The notes under the pieces were generated by a model. The model made no database searches and was not told where the DNA came from. It was given only the letters and a program-made list of their open reading frames with translations. A stretch of DNA of 64,000 bases from Haloarcula laminariae (GTDB taxonomy: Archaea > Halobacteriota > Halobacteria > Halobacteriales > Haloarculaceae): NCBI RefSeq assembly GCF_025457605.1, contig NZ_JAMZFY010000001.1:62001-126000 (forward strand). Direction: 5' to 3'. Made by a program: the position numbers and the translations under genes. Positions 1 to 7,780 of the stretch are shown one piece after another; positions within the stretch are counted from its first letter, which is position 1; the number at the start of each line of letters is the position of its first letter.

Positions 1-175
1 CTGAGCCGTATTGATGGAGTCCGTAGAGTTCGCGGGTGATGGTTTTGGAGTTGACTCCCCCTCGGACGGGCTTGACTCGGATGTACTCCTGTGAAGCATC
101 GATTTCCTTGCCGTATTCTTCACCGGTTTGGTCGTCAGTGCCGGTTTCCCAATTTGATGATTCGTCACTTGCCAT
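1..175 (-). CDS. Partial hypothetical protein (N-terminal 58 residues)
   Basis: An ORF on the minus strand starts with ATG at 175 and runs off the left edge of the window. The visible residues begin MASDESSNWETGTDDQTGEE and continue to a stretch reading VKPVRGGVNSKTITRELYGL. The acidic start and Asp/Glu/Ser bias are typical of haloarchaeal proteins. It is divergent from the gene starting at 341, with about 165 bp between them. I do not recognise the family, and the rest of the protein lies outside the window. Confidence 0.6.
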   Translation of the reverse strand, partial: MASDESSNWETGTDDQTGEEYGKEIDASQEYIRVKPVRGGVNSKTITRELYGLHQYGS

Positions 176-340
176 ATGTATCGAATACCATATGCTATCG
201 TTGTACAATAGCAGGGGTGTTGAGGAAACGATCGTATTGTGCATTTCGAGTTAGGCATACGGGTGTATTGATTACTAGAAGTTATAATCAGTGAGGTATT
301 GCAAAATTTAATAAATTACTACCACCCATATAGTTTCACT

Positions 341-1033
341 ATGGTAGATCCCGATTCGACTATCCCTGAAGAAATTCGCGAGATTCTTGAGGAAGAGGGG
401 TTTGATAAAAAACGCAAACACTCTCGGTGGAACTATACTCATGCGTTCGCCCACAAGAACGCTGATACCCCCCGTAACTCACTCACCCGTAATGATGTTG
501 AGCAGGTACTCGAGCGACATTTTGACGACCTGAAATTTGAAAACACAAGATCGACGAGTAACAATGCACTAGATGATCTCGTCGAAGCTGACATCTTAGA
601 GGTCGAAAAAATGAATTCAGGACACCTCTATTGGTTAGCGCACTCGTTGAACACCGCAGATAGCCAGACATCTGAACCGACAAATGATCTCTCTGCTGGT
701 GCGGTACAACCAACTGAACATGATTCATCAGCTCCATCTACAACATCTACTAGTTCAGCGGAACCGACTGCAGCACACTCGGGCGACAACGTCGCTCGGA
801 GTTCTTCTTTACAACTCCGTGGAATGGTATCGTTACTTACGCTGACAGCCGGCATGTCCCTGACGATTGTGACCCTTGTGTTACTTCGTCTTCCAGTTGT
901 AACAGCTCCATGGCTCGAGAGTGCTGTCCTAGCGTGGATACTCATTTCGCTCGGTGTCGCTGCTGGTACCGTTACTGTCGCTCAGTGGGTCCGTAGGGAT
1001 CTCGGAGCCTCCTTTGATATTAGTAGTTGGTAG
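341..1033 (+). CDS. Winged-helix domain protein with C-terminal membrane anchor
   Basis: A 230-residue protein. Residues about 25-105 look like a winged-helix DNA-binding domain: a basic stretch, then helices around NSLTRNDVEQVLERHF and a wing-like region ending GHLYWLAH. A Ser/Thr/Pro/Ala-rich linker of about 55 residues follows. The C-terminus has two hydrophobic segments (SLLTLTAGMSLTIVTLVLLR and AVLAWILISLGVAAGTVTVA), so the protein is probably membrane-bound. An in-frame ATG lies upstream at 299, but ATG 341 fits the acidic MVDPDSTIP start better. Its target is unknown. Similar HTH-plus-two-helix proteins are common on haloarchaeal plasmids. Confidence 0.65.
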   Translation: MVDPDSTIPEEIREILEEEGFDKKRKHSRWNYTHAFAHKNADTPRNSLTRNDVEQVLERHFDDLKFENTRSTSNNALDDLVEADILEVEKMNSGHLYWLAHSLNTADSQTSEPTNDLSAGAVQPTEHDSSAPSTTSTSSAEPTAAHSGDNVARSSSLQLRGMVSLLTLTAGMSLTIVTLVLLRLPVVTAPWLESAVLAWILISLGVAAGTVTVAQWVRRDLGASFDISSW

Positions 1034-1140
1034 CGCGGTTTCTTGATTCAGTTTTGGGAGTGGGAGAAATAGAACCGCTGAGCGGCATTTGAAAAGAGTA
1101 TTACAAAGATTGATGTATTACTAATATCTACCCATTACGT

Positions 1141-1440
1141 ATGAGCGATGCAGAAGACGGAACCACCGTCACCGTTACGAGTAAGGGGCAGGCAACGATT
1201 CCCAAAGAATTTCGGGACAAGCTCCACATCGACACGCCGGGGAGAGTGCGATTCGTTGAGAACGAAGAAGGAGAAATCGTGATACGGCCAGTAAAACGTC
1301 CGTCTGAGATTCGAGGGGCCCTCGGCACGCCCGAGGCCGAGGGAGGTGACCAGACGGCTACTGAGATGCTCAGAGAGGAGCGGGAGCGGGATAAGAAGAC
1401 ACTGGACCAAAAGCACGAGCAGTCAGAAACTGACGAATGA
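1141..1440 (+). CDS. AbrB/SpoVT-type antitoxin (VapB-like)
   Basis: A 99-residue protein. Residues 8-52 match the AbrB/SpoVT swapped-hairpin DNA-binding domain: TVTVTSKGQATIPKEFRDKL, then GRVRFVENEEGEIVIRPVK. The C-terminal half is a charged, probably helical tail (EMLREERERDKKTLDQKHEQ) of the kind antitoxins use to wrap a toxin. It overlaps the following PIN gene by four bases (ATGA), the usual layout of a VapBC-type operon. By analogy with the family, it should neutralise the PIN ribonuclease and repress the operon. Confidence 0.9.
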   Translation: MSDAEDGTTVTVTSKGQATIPKEFRDKLHIDTPGRVRFVENEEGEIVIRPVKRPSEIRGALGTPEAEGGDQTATEMLREERERDKKTLDQKHEQSETDE

Positions 1441-1874
1441 AGGTCGTATTCGATGCCGAGCCGCTCATCGCTTTTGCGTTCGATGAGCCCGGAGCAGGAT
1501 ATGTTGAGGAATTCCTTGACGATGTGTACGACGGTGACATTGACGGGTACGTCACGACGATCAATCTCGCAGAATTTCGGTACATAGCGGCCCGTTTGAG
1601 TTCGCCAGAGCGGGCAGATGCCCATATCGAAGACCTCAAGCAGATGGGTGTAACCGAATACAAGATTGACAACTTGTGGGAACTCGCCTCAGACTTGAAA
1701 GCAACGTACAGTCTGTCACTCGGAGATGCGTACGCTGTCGCCGCCACCAAGGGGGAAGACAATAACGGGAACAACGTGACACTCCTTGTCGGCGCTGACG
1801 ATGATTATGATGACTTCGAAGAGGAGGAGGGGTTCAAGCACTTGATTGAACGGTTTCGAGACGAACCCGCCTAA
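1437..1874 (+). CDS. PIN-domain toxin (VapC-like ribonuclease)
   Basis: A 145-residue PIN protein. Acidic metal ligands can be placed at the N-terminus (VVFDAEPLIAF, Asp5), in the middle (TINLAEFRY, Glu about 45), at SLGDAYAVAA (Asp about 98) and at LLVGADDDYDDF. These four positions form the Mg-dependent RNase site in VapC-type toxins. It is translationally coupled to the AbrB-type antitoxin through a four-base overlap. No lesion is visible, so the pair looks intact and may help maintain this replicon. The RNA target cannot be read from sequence. Confidence 0.88.
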   Translation: MKVVFDAEPLIAFAFDEPGAGYVEEFLDDVYDGDIDGYVTTINLAEFRYIAARLSSPERADAHIEDLKQMGVTEYKIDNLWELASDLKATYSLSLGDAYAVAATKGEDNNGNNVTLLVGADDDYDDFEEEEGFKHLIERFRDEPA

Positions 1875-1940
1875 CACAAGCGTGAGTGAGACGATTTCCT
1901 TTGATACTAAACTAACTCTGAATAAAGAAACTGTATTACC

Positions 1941-2067
1941 TGCTCTGTTGAATAGCGGTGGTTGTGTAGTCCGGCTAACTCTGAGCCACCTTGTGAGCGG
2001 TTGAGGAAGTCGGTCTCAAATCGGGTGTCGTCTCATCATGGCTTAGAGGGCGCTATTCAACAGAGCA
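1941..2067. mobile_element. 127-bp MITE with 17-bp terminal inverted repeats
   Basis: The left end TGCTCTGTTGAATAGCG (1941-1957) is the exact reverse complement of the right end CGCTATTCAACAGAGCA (2051-2067). The octamer GTATTACC occurs on both sides (1933-1940 and 2068-2075) and is an apparent 8-bp target-site duplication. The interior is too short to encode a transposase. An intact duplication suggests fairly recent insertion. It lies next to a truncated hydrolase gene (2071-2304). I could not name the parent IS. Confidence 0.9.
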
Positions 2068-2070
2068 GTA

Positions 2071-2304
2071 TTACCAACTACTGATATAGATGAATTTCGA
2101 CACCTCTGGCCGGTCGTAATCCATCTGGTCGAGTGTCTCCGTGAAGTTCCGACCGACACAGTAGAGGGCTGATGGAGAGCAAGGGTAGGTTAGCGAACCG
2201 TCGCGTCCCTGGACGTATTCACCGTCATCTGTGGTCAGGATTCCATCTTCGTACTGCCCACTGACAACACCATCAGATGTCTGCATCCTAGCGAGTTTAT
2301 CCAT
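2071..2304 (-). pseudogene. N-terminal fragment of a fumarylacetoacetate hydrolase family gene
   Basis: About 70 codons resemble the start of FAA-hydrolase family proteins: MDKLARMQTSDGVVSGQYED, then PCSPSALYCVGRNFTETLDQ and MDYDRPE. The reading then breaks into KFIYISSW and stops at 2071, beside the MITE duplication. The catalytic acidic residues of the family lie further downstream and are absent, so no enzyme can be made. The MITE may have cut the gene, but no 3' part is seen on the far side of it, so an earlier deletion is also needed. Confidence 0.7.
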
Positions 2305-2310
2305 CCGTAT

Positions 2311-3013
2311 TCAGTGCAACGGGCAAAAATCCGAGGAAGTTTCGATGGATACCGGTTGAGAAAATCGTAATCTGAACGCCTGAAAACCGGAGCGGTCGAC
2401 ACGTGACCGATGAGCCGAGTCAGGGCTTCTGTTCTTGCGCGCTCGCTCGTTCATCTGAATGTCGAGCGACTTGGCCACCGCTGTCGCCGCTTGACGTATC
2501 CCGTCTTCTATGAGGACCTCGCCGTCGACCATCGTGAACTGGACGTCCTCGCCACGGGCAGCGAACACAAGATACGATAGCATCTCGTAGAGTGGCGTGC
2601 CACGAGCCGAATCAGTGGACAGTCCGATGATGTCGGCCCGCCACCCCGGAGACAGTTTCCCGAGTCGGTCGAAGCCGGCGGCTTTCGCGCCGTTTATGAT
2701 CGCCATCTCGAAGATATCCGACATCGGCGTCACCGTCGGATCTAACTGGTCGACTTTCTGCAACACACTCGCCTGTTTCATCTCCGTGAACGGGCCGAGC
2801 GTATTGTTACATGGCGACCTCGTTCCCTAAAGCGACGTTGATACCACGGTCGAGATAATCGACGATAGGCGCAATCCCCCTGGCGAGTTTCATGTTTGAG
2901 GACGGACAGTGGGTCACATGCTTGCTCGTTTCGGCCAGTAACTCTCGCTCGTTCTCATCGGTCCAGACGCAGTGTGCGAGGACGACATCCTCACTGGTCA
3001 GGCCCACCTCGGG
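2311..3013 (-). pseudogene. Fragment of an MTA/SAH deaminase-like amidohydrolase, frameshifted
   Basis: Two frames together give the second half of a cytosine-deaminase-like amidohydrolase. The first reads VGLTSEDVVLAHCVWTDENE...VTHCPSSNMKLA...GINVALGNEVAM. The second continues NNTLGPFTEMKQASVLQKVD and ends near SLDIQMNERARKN. One base is gained or lost near 2810. The N-terminal metal-binding THxH part is absent, and the upstream side joins directly to a cadherin-like fragment. An intact relative of the same superfamily is at 50290-51756. This copy should be non-functional. Confidence 0.75.
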
Positions 3014-3380
3014 AAGCTACTCGATGTTTCGTTTCCCAGTATCTGCTTCGACGGTCACGGTGAAACAGCTCTGTGCCGACTCGTCGATATCGGCGGTATC
3101 GTTCACCCTGACCGTCCCGGTGGCGCTGTCGATGGCGAACGCGCCGCCGTCGTTACCTGCGGTGATGTCGTAGCTAACGCCCTGGTCGTCGCTGCCATCG
3201 ACGTTTGCGTTCACGTCTGTGACTGTCGCGCCGGCGGAGTCACTTTCGCTGACGCTCGCCGACGTGTCCGATGTGAACTCGGGGGTCTCATTGATATCCG
3301 AGACAGACACCGAGACGCTCTGGGCGTTCGTTGCGCCCCCTCGCTGGCTTCGACGGTCAGCGAGAAACTGCTGGTTTGTG
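3014..3380 (-). pseudogene. Cadherin-like repeat fragment of a surface protein
   Basis: The reading VSVSDINETPEFTSDTSASV, then GDDGGAFAIDSATG-type sequence with GTVRVNDTADIDE and FTVTVEA, is typical of Ca-binding cadherin-like repeats of secreted haloarchaeal proteins. The upstream stretch SSFSLTVEASEG belongs to the preceding repeat but is out of frame by one base near 3340. The piece has no start codon or signal peptide. It is fused at 3013 to the amidohydrolase fragment and at about 3380 to the PIN-gene fragment, so it is a remnant. Confidence 0.65.
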
Positions 3381-3785
3381 AGTTGTCAAGAGAACGATAT
3401 CGTCTGCTTGTCCGGTGTCGAGCAGCTGAGCAGCAAGCCCAACGAGAGCCGTGTCCGCTTTCTCGATGCTGTCCTCATCGCGGTTGGTTTCGTTGGCGAT
3501 GAACCGGCGGGCTTCGTCCATCACCGTCGACACGAGCGGATTGGTGTAATCGAGTTCGTCGGCGACGACGATCTAGCCCTCTTCGAATCCATCCGGATCG
3601 GGTATATTTCTTGAAGGATACGCGTCTGCCGCCGGATCTCCGCCAAGTTCTTCGTAGACACGTCGTGGGACACGTAGTGAGATTTCTGCCTGCCGCACAG
3701 CCCGACGAAGACGTTGAAATTTGCCTTTGTTCGGTCCGCCACACCGGACGAAGACGCCCGTGTCGGCGATATATGCCGTTGTCAC
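3358..3785 (-). pseudogene. Broken PIN-domain gene, partner of the winged-helix gene at 3782-4318
   Basis: A GTG start at 3785 overlaps the stop of the winged-helix gene by four bases. The N-terminus MTTAYIADTGVF matches the PIN protein at 9253 (MYTANIADTVMF), and VYEELGGD matches VYHELSD. At FEEG the next codon is TAG where the related gene has TGG (Trp). After this stop the frame reads on as IVVADELDYTNPLVSTVMDE and DTALVGLAAQLLD to VLLTT, then leaves the homology at the cadherin junction near 3380. A nonsense mutation plus a lost 3' end make it non-functional. Confidence 0.8.
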
Positions 3786-4318
3786 GCAGCTGTGTCAGCG
3801 TACTCGGTCGCAACAGGTTCCAACGCCTGGAGTATGATTTCGGCCTCGAGCGTCGATAGGTCGAGTTCCCGAGCCGCAATCCGATGGTTGACTGTCCCGT
3901 CGACGTACTCATAGGCGTACTCAAGGGCAATAGCAAGGCCGTCGAGACCATGGCGCTCGATGTAGACGTCGATGTCCTCATCCTCGTCGCGACGAGCCAC
4001 AGCTGCGATGAGTGCTGGCGTGATTGTCTGGGTTTCGCCGTCAGTAGACAGCGTGAGTGCAATGGACTCAGCATCGTATTCGTAGGGGCGCTGGTCACGC
4101 GTTTTCTCCACTAAGCCAGCGGATTCGAGGTTCTGTACGTAGTCGTAGGCAGTCCCCTGCGGGATATCGAGCTCGTCGAGGACCTTGGATACGGTGACCG
4201 GGCCGTGTTGCAAGATGTGAGCGTATAACCGAGCAAGCGCTGGTGTTTCTAGGAGGTCGGCGACCGTCTGTAGCTGCTGAATAGGGGGTCGCCCTGAGCG
4301 GGGCGGTGATTGCGCCAT
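3782..4318 (-). CDS. Winged-helix protein of the wHTH-PIN pair (probable antitoxin)
   Basis: A 178-residue protein whose N-terminal part is a winged helix: LLETPALARLYAHILQHGPV, then VLDELDIPQGTAYDYVQNLE and a wing ending RPYEYDAES. A second helical region (residues about 110-170) ends in a second HTH-like segment. It is clearly related in layout and motifs to the 205-residue protein at 8618-9235 (TYDLVEAL and the ITPALI/ITPELIE region). Both precede a PIN gene. The start ATG at 4318 follows directly on the gene-free stretch. Its partner toxin is broken here, so it may be an orphan antitoxin. Confidence 0.75.
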   Translation of the reverse strand: MAQSPPRSGRPPIQQLQTVADLLETPALARLYAHILQHGPVTVSKVLDELDIPQGTAYDYVQNLESAGLVEKTRDQRPYEYDAESIALTLSTDGETQTITPALIAAVARRDEDEDIDVYIERHGLDGLAIALEYAYEYVDGTVNHRIAARELDLSTLEAEIILQALEPVATEYADTAA

Positions 4319-4620
4319 CTTAGTTACGAATCATTCATAATTCGTGATAAGGATTCCGACGATCGCGTAGAATCCATGCCCACTCCAACAGTCGCACAGA
4401 GGCGGCCGGCTTCAATGGCTCCACCCCGTGGAAGCGGTACCTGAGTTGCTTGTAGCATTTGTGGTGACTAACGGTGGCGGCAGGATATCTGAAACTGATT
4501 GCAATTATTGTTGGAAGCACTTCGAGATCTGCGACCACGCGGGGGCTGTCCAATCAGGAGCAGTTTGGTCAGTAACGGTGCTCAACCGAGCGGCACACGA
4601 AACGATCTCCCCGTTCCGAA
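4319..4620. other. Gene-free stretch
   Basis: This 302-bp interval lies between the orphan winged-helix gene and the TA-ended element. It holds overlapping short ORFs on both strands (for example 4335-4553 minus, 4428-4676 plus). None has a recognisable family, sensible neighbours or halophile-like composition. The promoter of the winged-helix gene should lie at its left end. I see nothing else I can support. Confidence 0.4.
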
Positions 4621-4706
4621 TAGTGCCGGTCAACGTTCAACTGCTAGATACGACTGATAGACGCCCTGTAGAGTGAATCTAGCAGATCACAACTGAAGTC
4701 CCACTA
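4621..4706. mobile_element. TA-ended 86-bp MITE, copy 1 (hosts IS630 insertion at its end)
   Basis: The ends are TAGTGCCGGTCAACGTTCAA at the left and, read inward from the right on the other strand, TAGTGGGACTTCAGTTGTGA. Each continues into (A)CTGCTAGAT, giving imperfect inverted repeats of about 29 bp. TA stands at both outer ends. A near-identical copy is at 6376-6463 and more distant copies at 41576-41663 and 45779-45865. An IS630 element begins immediately at the right TA. Confidence 0.8.
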
Positions 4707-4729
4707 GTACCGTCCCAAGTGTCGAGTGA

Positions 4730-5362
4730 CTAGTTCTCGGTCTCCTCAGTAGTCGGATAGAGCCGGTGAAGTCTCGTTCGAGCGTCTTCGTTCGTGAACT
4801 GCCAATTAACCGTAGCATCCATCTGATTGCGCTCAGTTTCCCACGCAGCGACCTCCGACTGGAGGGTCGCTGCGTCGGGAATCCGTCGGTTGAGACACTG
4901 TGTCTGAAGCGAACTCCAGACGAGTTCGGCCATGTTCAGCCAACTCCCGTGCGTGGGCGTATAGTAGAACTCGAAGCGATCGAGATACTCGCGTGCTTGT
5001 TCGGGTGGGAAGAATCGATAGAATGCAGCTGGATTGTGCGTGCTGAGGTTGTCCAAGACGACCCGGATGCAGTCAGCATCCGGGTAGTCGTCTGCAATCG
5101 CTACCATACCGTCGATCCACTCGGTTGTTCGCCGGCGATCGGTTACGTGGAGGCGACACCAGCCGGTCAACGGTTCAGTCGCCACGTGCAGCATGCACGT
5201 GCCGTTGCGTTCGTAGTGGTGATCTGTGCGAGCGACCGCTCCCGGACGGGCCGGGAGCGGGTCGCGGACGTGCTTTCGGAGTTCCTTGCTTGACTCGTCA
5301 AAGCAGATGACTGGACGGCTCTCGTCGTACGGTTCTTGATAGAGTGAGAGCAGCGTTTCCAT
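4730..5362 (-). CDS. IS630 transposase, catalytic (DDE) half
   Basis: A 210-residue frame carries the DDE catalytic core: VICFDESSKEL (first Asp), RVVLDNLSTHNP (second Asp) and PTHGSWLNMAELVWSSLQTQ (Glu). The LDNLSxH and HGSWLNxAE motifs are hallmarks of IS630 transposases. The reading is open upstream of the first Met (DLKPHRSEYWLIPPKENAEF), so it is really the continuation of the DNA-binding half at 5409-5861 after a frame change at an A7 run (5434-5440). The product acts on the element ends and possibly on the TA-ended MITEs. Confidence 0.9.
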   Translation of the reverse strand: METLLSLYQEPYDESRPVICFDESSKELRKHVRDPLPARPGAVARTDHHYERNGTCMLHVATEPLTGWCRLHVTDRRRTTEWIDGMVAIADDYPDADCIRVVLDNLSTHNPAAFYRFFPPEQAREYLDRFEFYYTPTHGSWLNMAELVWSSLQTQCLNRRIPDAATLQSEVAAWETERNQMDATVNWQFTNEDARTRLHRLYPTTEETEN

Positions 5363-5408
5363 CCGGTAGACGAACTCCGCGTTTTCTTTCGGTGGAATGA
5401 GCCAGTAT

Positions 5409-5861
5409 TCAGAGCGGTGTGGCTTCAGGTCGTTTTTTTAGCCGCTGTCTGACGGTTTCTTCGGAGATCGAGTCGAACTCGATCTCCTCAAGGGTGACAA
5501 GACGGTCGGCAAGAAGCGCATACGTCCAGCGCGTGCGTCCTTCTGGTGGCTCAGAGCAGGCGAGAGCGACGAGGTGTGCTTCGCCACGTCCGTCGAGTTT
5601 CGGTGTGTAGTCGCGGTCGGGTTTGCGGCGATGAATCGCCGCAATCCCTCGTTTTGTGTACGCTTTACGAGCGCGGTGTGGTGTTCCAACTCCACACCCG
5701 ACGTGCTCACAGATTTCCGCATCTGTGAGCCCGTCATCAGCCTTGAGGAGAATCCTCGCGCGGGTGATGTCTTCTGCTCGGTGTTCACCTTTCGAGACAA
5801 ACTCTTCGAGTTCACTGCGCTCCTCGCTCGAGAGATCGACGACGTACTTCTTTCGGCTCAT
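5409..5861 (-). CDS. IS630 transposase, N-terminal DNA-binding half
   Basis: A 150-residue frame with tandem helix-turn-helix character: ITRARILLKADDGLTDAEIC, VGCGVGTPHRARKAYTKRG, then a second HTH ending ISEETVRQRLKKRPEA. The frame ends shortly after CTAAAAAAACGACC. To continue in the catalytic frame one A must be skipped, or two added, giving LKNDLKPHR or LKKNDLKPHR as in intact IS630 transposases. Either slippage at the A7 run makes a fused protein, or this copy has suffered a one-base change. Both readings are possible. Confidence 0.85.
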   Translation of the reverse strand: MSRKKYVVDLSSEERSELEEFVSKGEHRAEDITRARILLKADDGLTDAEICEHVGCGVGTPHRARKAYTKRGIAAIHRRKPDRDYTPKLDGRGEAHLVALACSEPPEGRTRWTYALLADRLVTLEEIEFDSISEETVRQRLKKRPEATPL

Positions 5862-5965
5862 TCCTGTAGATACGTGCCCAAAGTAGATAACCTAGCCGTC
5901 CACGCTTGGGACGGTACTAGTTAGGCATCACTGTGAATATATAATCCCCTTAACATTCAGGTGTT

Positions 5966-6316
5966 ATGTACGATATCTCGGCAGATCGGAGCGCCAACCG
6001 GCTATACATCGACCTCAACGGACGGATGGATACCGAGGAGATCGACGAGGCAGTGGAGGTCTCGGTCGAAAAAGCCCGAAAGCTCCAGGAGGGATTCGAT
6101 ATCGTTAACGACCTCTCGGGATTCAAGCTGCCTTCCCCCGAAGCGGCGGAGCCGATCAAGCGCGCTCAGAAGCAACTCAAGGAGATGGGCGTTGATCGGG
6201 TTGTGCGCGTAACGGACGAGAAGACGAATCAAGTCGTCATCAACGCCTTCGAGCGACGGTCCCGAGATGTCGGCTACAGTGGCGAGACGGCTGACTCCGT
6301 CGCGGAGGCAGAATAG
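5966..6316 (+). CDS. SpoIIAA-like/STAS-fold hypothetical protein
   Basis: A 116-residue acidic protein with no signal peptide or membrane segment. The pattern LYIDLNGRMDTEEIDEAVEV, then LQEGFDIVNDLSGFKLPSPE, KQLKEMGVDRVVRVT and GYSGETADSVAEAE fits small single-domain proteins of the SpoIIAA/STAS fold, in which a beta-alpha-beta core carries a GFDIVNDLS-type turn. Its partner or ligand is unknown. The gene stands alone between the IS630 element and a MITE copy. ATG 5966 is the only sensible start. Confidence 0.6.
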   Translation: MYDISADRSANRLYIDLNGRMDTEEIDEAVEVSVEKARKLQEGFDIVNDLSGFKLPSPEAAEPIKRAQKQLKEMGVDRVVRVTDEKTNQVVINAFERRSRDVGYSGETADSVAEAE

Positions 6317-6375
6317 ATGCTCGACGAGACGGAAATCGAAGGGTACGCGGATTGAATTGATCACATCGAATCGAC

Positions 6376-6463
6376 TAGTGCCGCTCCAACGCTCAACTGC
6401 TAGATACGAGCGATAGACGCCCTATAGAGAGAATCTAGCAGATCACAACTGAAGCCCCCAATA
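6376..6463. mobile_element. TA-ended 88-bp MITE, copy 2
   Basis: It starts TAGTGCCGCTCCAACGCTCA and ends AACTGAAGCCCCCAATA. The core CTGCTAGATACGA...GATAGACGCCCT...GAATCTAGCAGATCACAACT is nearly the same as copy 1 at 4621-4706. The two lie in direct orientation about 1.75 kb apart and flank the IS630 element and the SpoIIAA-like gene. The right end is 13 bp from the integrase stop codon. Confidence 0.8.
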
Positions 6464-6475
6464 GTACTCAACGAA

Positions 6476-7780
6476 CTATTCGTCGGAGGATGTAAACGCA
6501 GTAGCGAGTTTCTCTCGCATGAACTCCCGCCGTAGTTCCCGTTTGCGCTCGTCGGTGAGATAATCTTCAAAGACGACTTTAGCACTTGCAGAGCCTTGTT
6601 CGGAGGCAATATCCTGCACGTGAGTGAGAAGTTCCTGCGTGGTCCGCGAGTAAGCATCATACCAGAAGCGTCGGCCCATGTGGGGCTTGCGTTCGACGCC
6701 GTCGATCTCCTTGGGCACACTCGCTTTGTCGGCGAGGTCGTGGAACCATGACGCGATAGTGCTGGGGTAGACATGACCAGTTTGGGACCGCTTCGACGGG
6801 AACAGGTAGCCCTCAACACGATCACAGTGTCGCTGAGCCACGTCGGCGCCGTACACAATACTGACCGTCCCCGGGCCGTTCTTTCGCTCCTCGAACTCCA
6901 CTGATGGACTCTCTCCATCGAGTACCAGCTGATCCTCGTGGAGTGCAGCGACCTCGCCAGCTCGGAGGCCCCAGCCAGCGAGAGCAACCACGAGCATTTT
7001 GTCCCGGCTGCGAACTGCCGTGTCGAACATCGCCCGGACGTGCTCTGGAGCGAGTGCGACTGGGTCAGTGTCAGACGACCGTTGCCAGCCGAACCAGTCC
7101 TCCGCACCGTTTGTCGGGTTGACGGTGGCGACACGGCGCTCGACGAGCCAGTTGTACCAGTTGCGGATCGCATCGTGAACCCTGGCAATTGTTGAGTCAG
7201 CAAACTGCTCACCCATGTAGGCGAACGTCTCGCGACACCGGTCGACGGCCTCGGTCTCTGTGATGTCGGTGTCAGCATTGACCGGGGCGAGCAGGTCATC
7301 GGTTCCGTGGCGCTCGCGGTACGAGCGGGCGTAGCGGGCGAGTCGGTAGCGGATTGTCTCGCGAGTACTGTCGGTCCAGTCGTTCGCGGCTTCGTGCTTG
7401 GCGTTGAGATACGTTGTGAGGGATTCGCGGGTCCCTTGGTGTTCGATATCCCAATCGTACGAGTCCTGTTGCTCGCCATAGTCGAGCGTCTCCTGCCAGA
7501 AGTCGCTGAAGGTCGTATCGTGGTAGGTCGAGAGGGTGTAGGTTAGTCCGCGGAACCCGTTGGCCGAGAGCCATTCGTAGCTTGGGCGATCTGTCGCTGG
7601 ATCTCGGTCCTCGCGTCGGAGCGCCGGCGCGACCACGACGTCGTAGGCGTCGGCCAGCTGGGCCTCGTTGAGCAGACTCCAGGGGACGTCGTCGGCCGTT
7701 CGCCATGGTTTCGTCCGTTCCAGACCCGGGGAAGACTTGCTCGTACCCGTTTCTGAATCTGAGTCGGCCGATTTGGGCAT
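6476..7780 (-). CDS. Tyrosine recombinase/phage-type integrase
   Basis: A 434-residue protein with an N-terminal SAM-like core-binding region (residues about 100-230) and a C-terminal catalytic domain. Active-site features are LAGWGLRAGEVAALHEDQL (first Arg), KPHMGRRFWYDAYSR (His and second Arg) and a likely nucleophile Tyr in KVVFEDYLTDERK. ATG 7780 was chosen because the acidic MPKSADSDSETG start is typical; an upstream ATG at 7864 would add a non-halophilic stretch. No tRNA or clear att site was found next to it, so its target is unknown. It may serve plasmid integration or resolution. Confidence 0.88.
   Translation of the reverse strand: MPKSADSDSETGTSKSSPGLERTKPWRTADDVPWSLLNEAQLADAYDVVVAPALRREDRDPATDRPSYEWLSANGFRGLTYTLSTYHDTTFSDFWQETLDYGEQQDSYDWDIEHQGTRESLTTYLNAKHEAANDWTDSTRETIRYRLARYARSYRERHGTDDLLAPVNADTDITETEAVDRCRETFAYMGEQFADSTIARVHDAIRNWYNWLVERRVATVNPTNGAEDWFGWQRSSDTDPVALAPEHVRAMFDTAVRSRDKMLVVALAGWGLRAGEVAALHEDQLVLDGESPSVEFEERKNGPGTVSIVYGADVAQRHCDRVEGYLFPSKRSQTGHVYPSTIASWFHDLADKASVPKEIDGVERKPHMGRRFWYDAYSRTTQELLTHVQDIASEQGSASAKVVFEDYLTDERKRELRREFMREKLATAFTSSDE

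Larger units (their letters stand above)
4707..5917 (-). mobile_element. IS630-family insertion sequence (1211 bp)
   Basis: The left end GTACCGTCCCAAG (4707) and right end CTTGGGACGGTAC (ending 5917) are perfect inverted repeats. Both are flanked by TA (4705-4706 and 5918-5919), the duplicated target dinucleotide of the IS630/Tc1/mariner group. Including the flank, the shared sequence is ACTAGTACCGTCCCAAG. Inside are two transposase frames on the minus strand. The element sits exactly at the terminal TA of the 86-bp MITE. Confidence 0.9.

Noticed and set aside
4335-4553. 72-codon minus-strand ORF before MITE copy 1
   Set aside because: Composition is not halophile-like, no family is recognised and an equally long ORF overlaps on the other strand.
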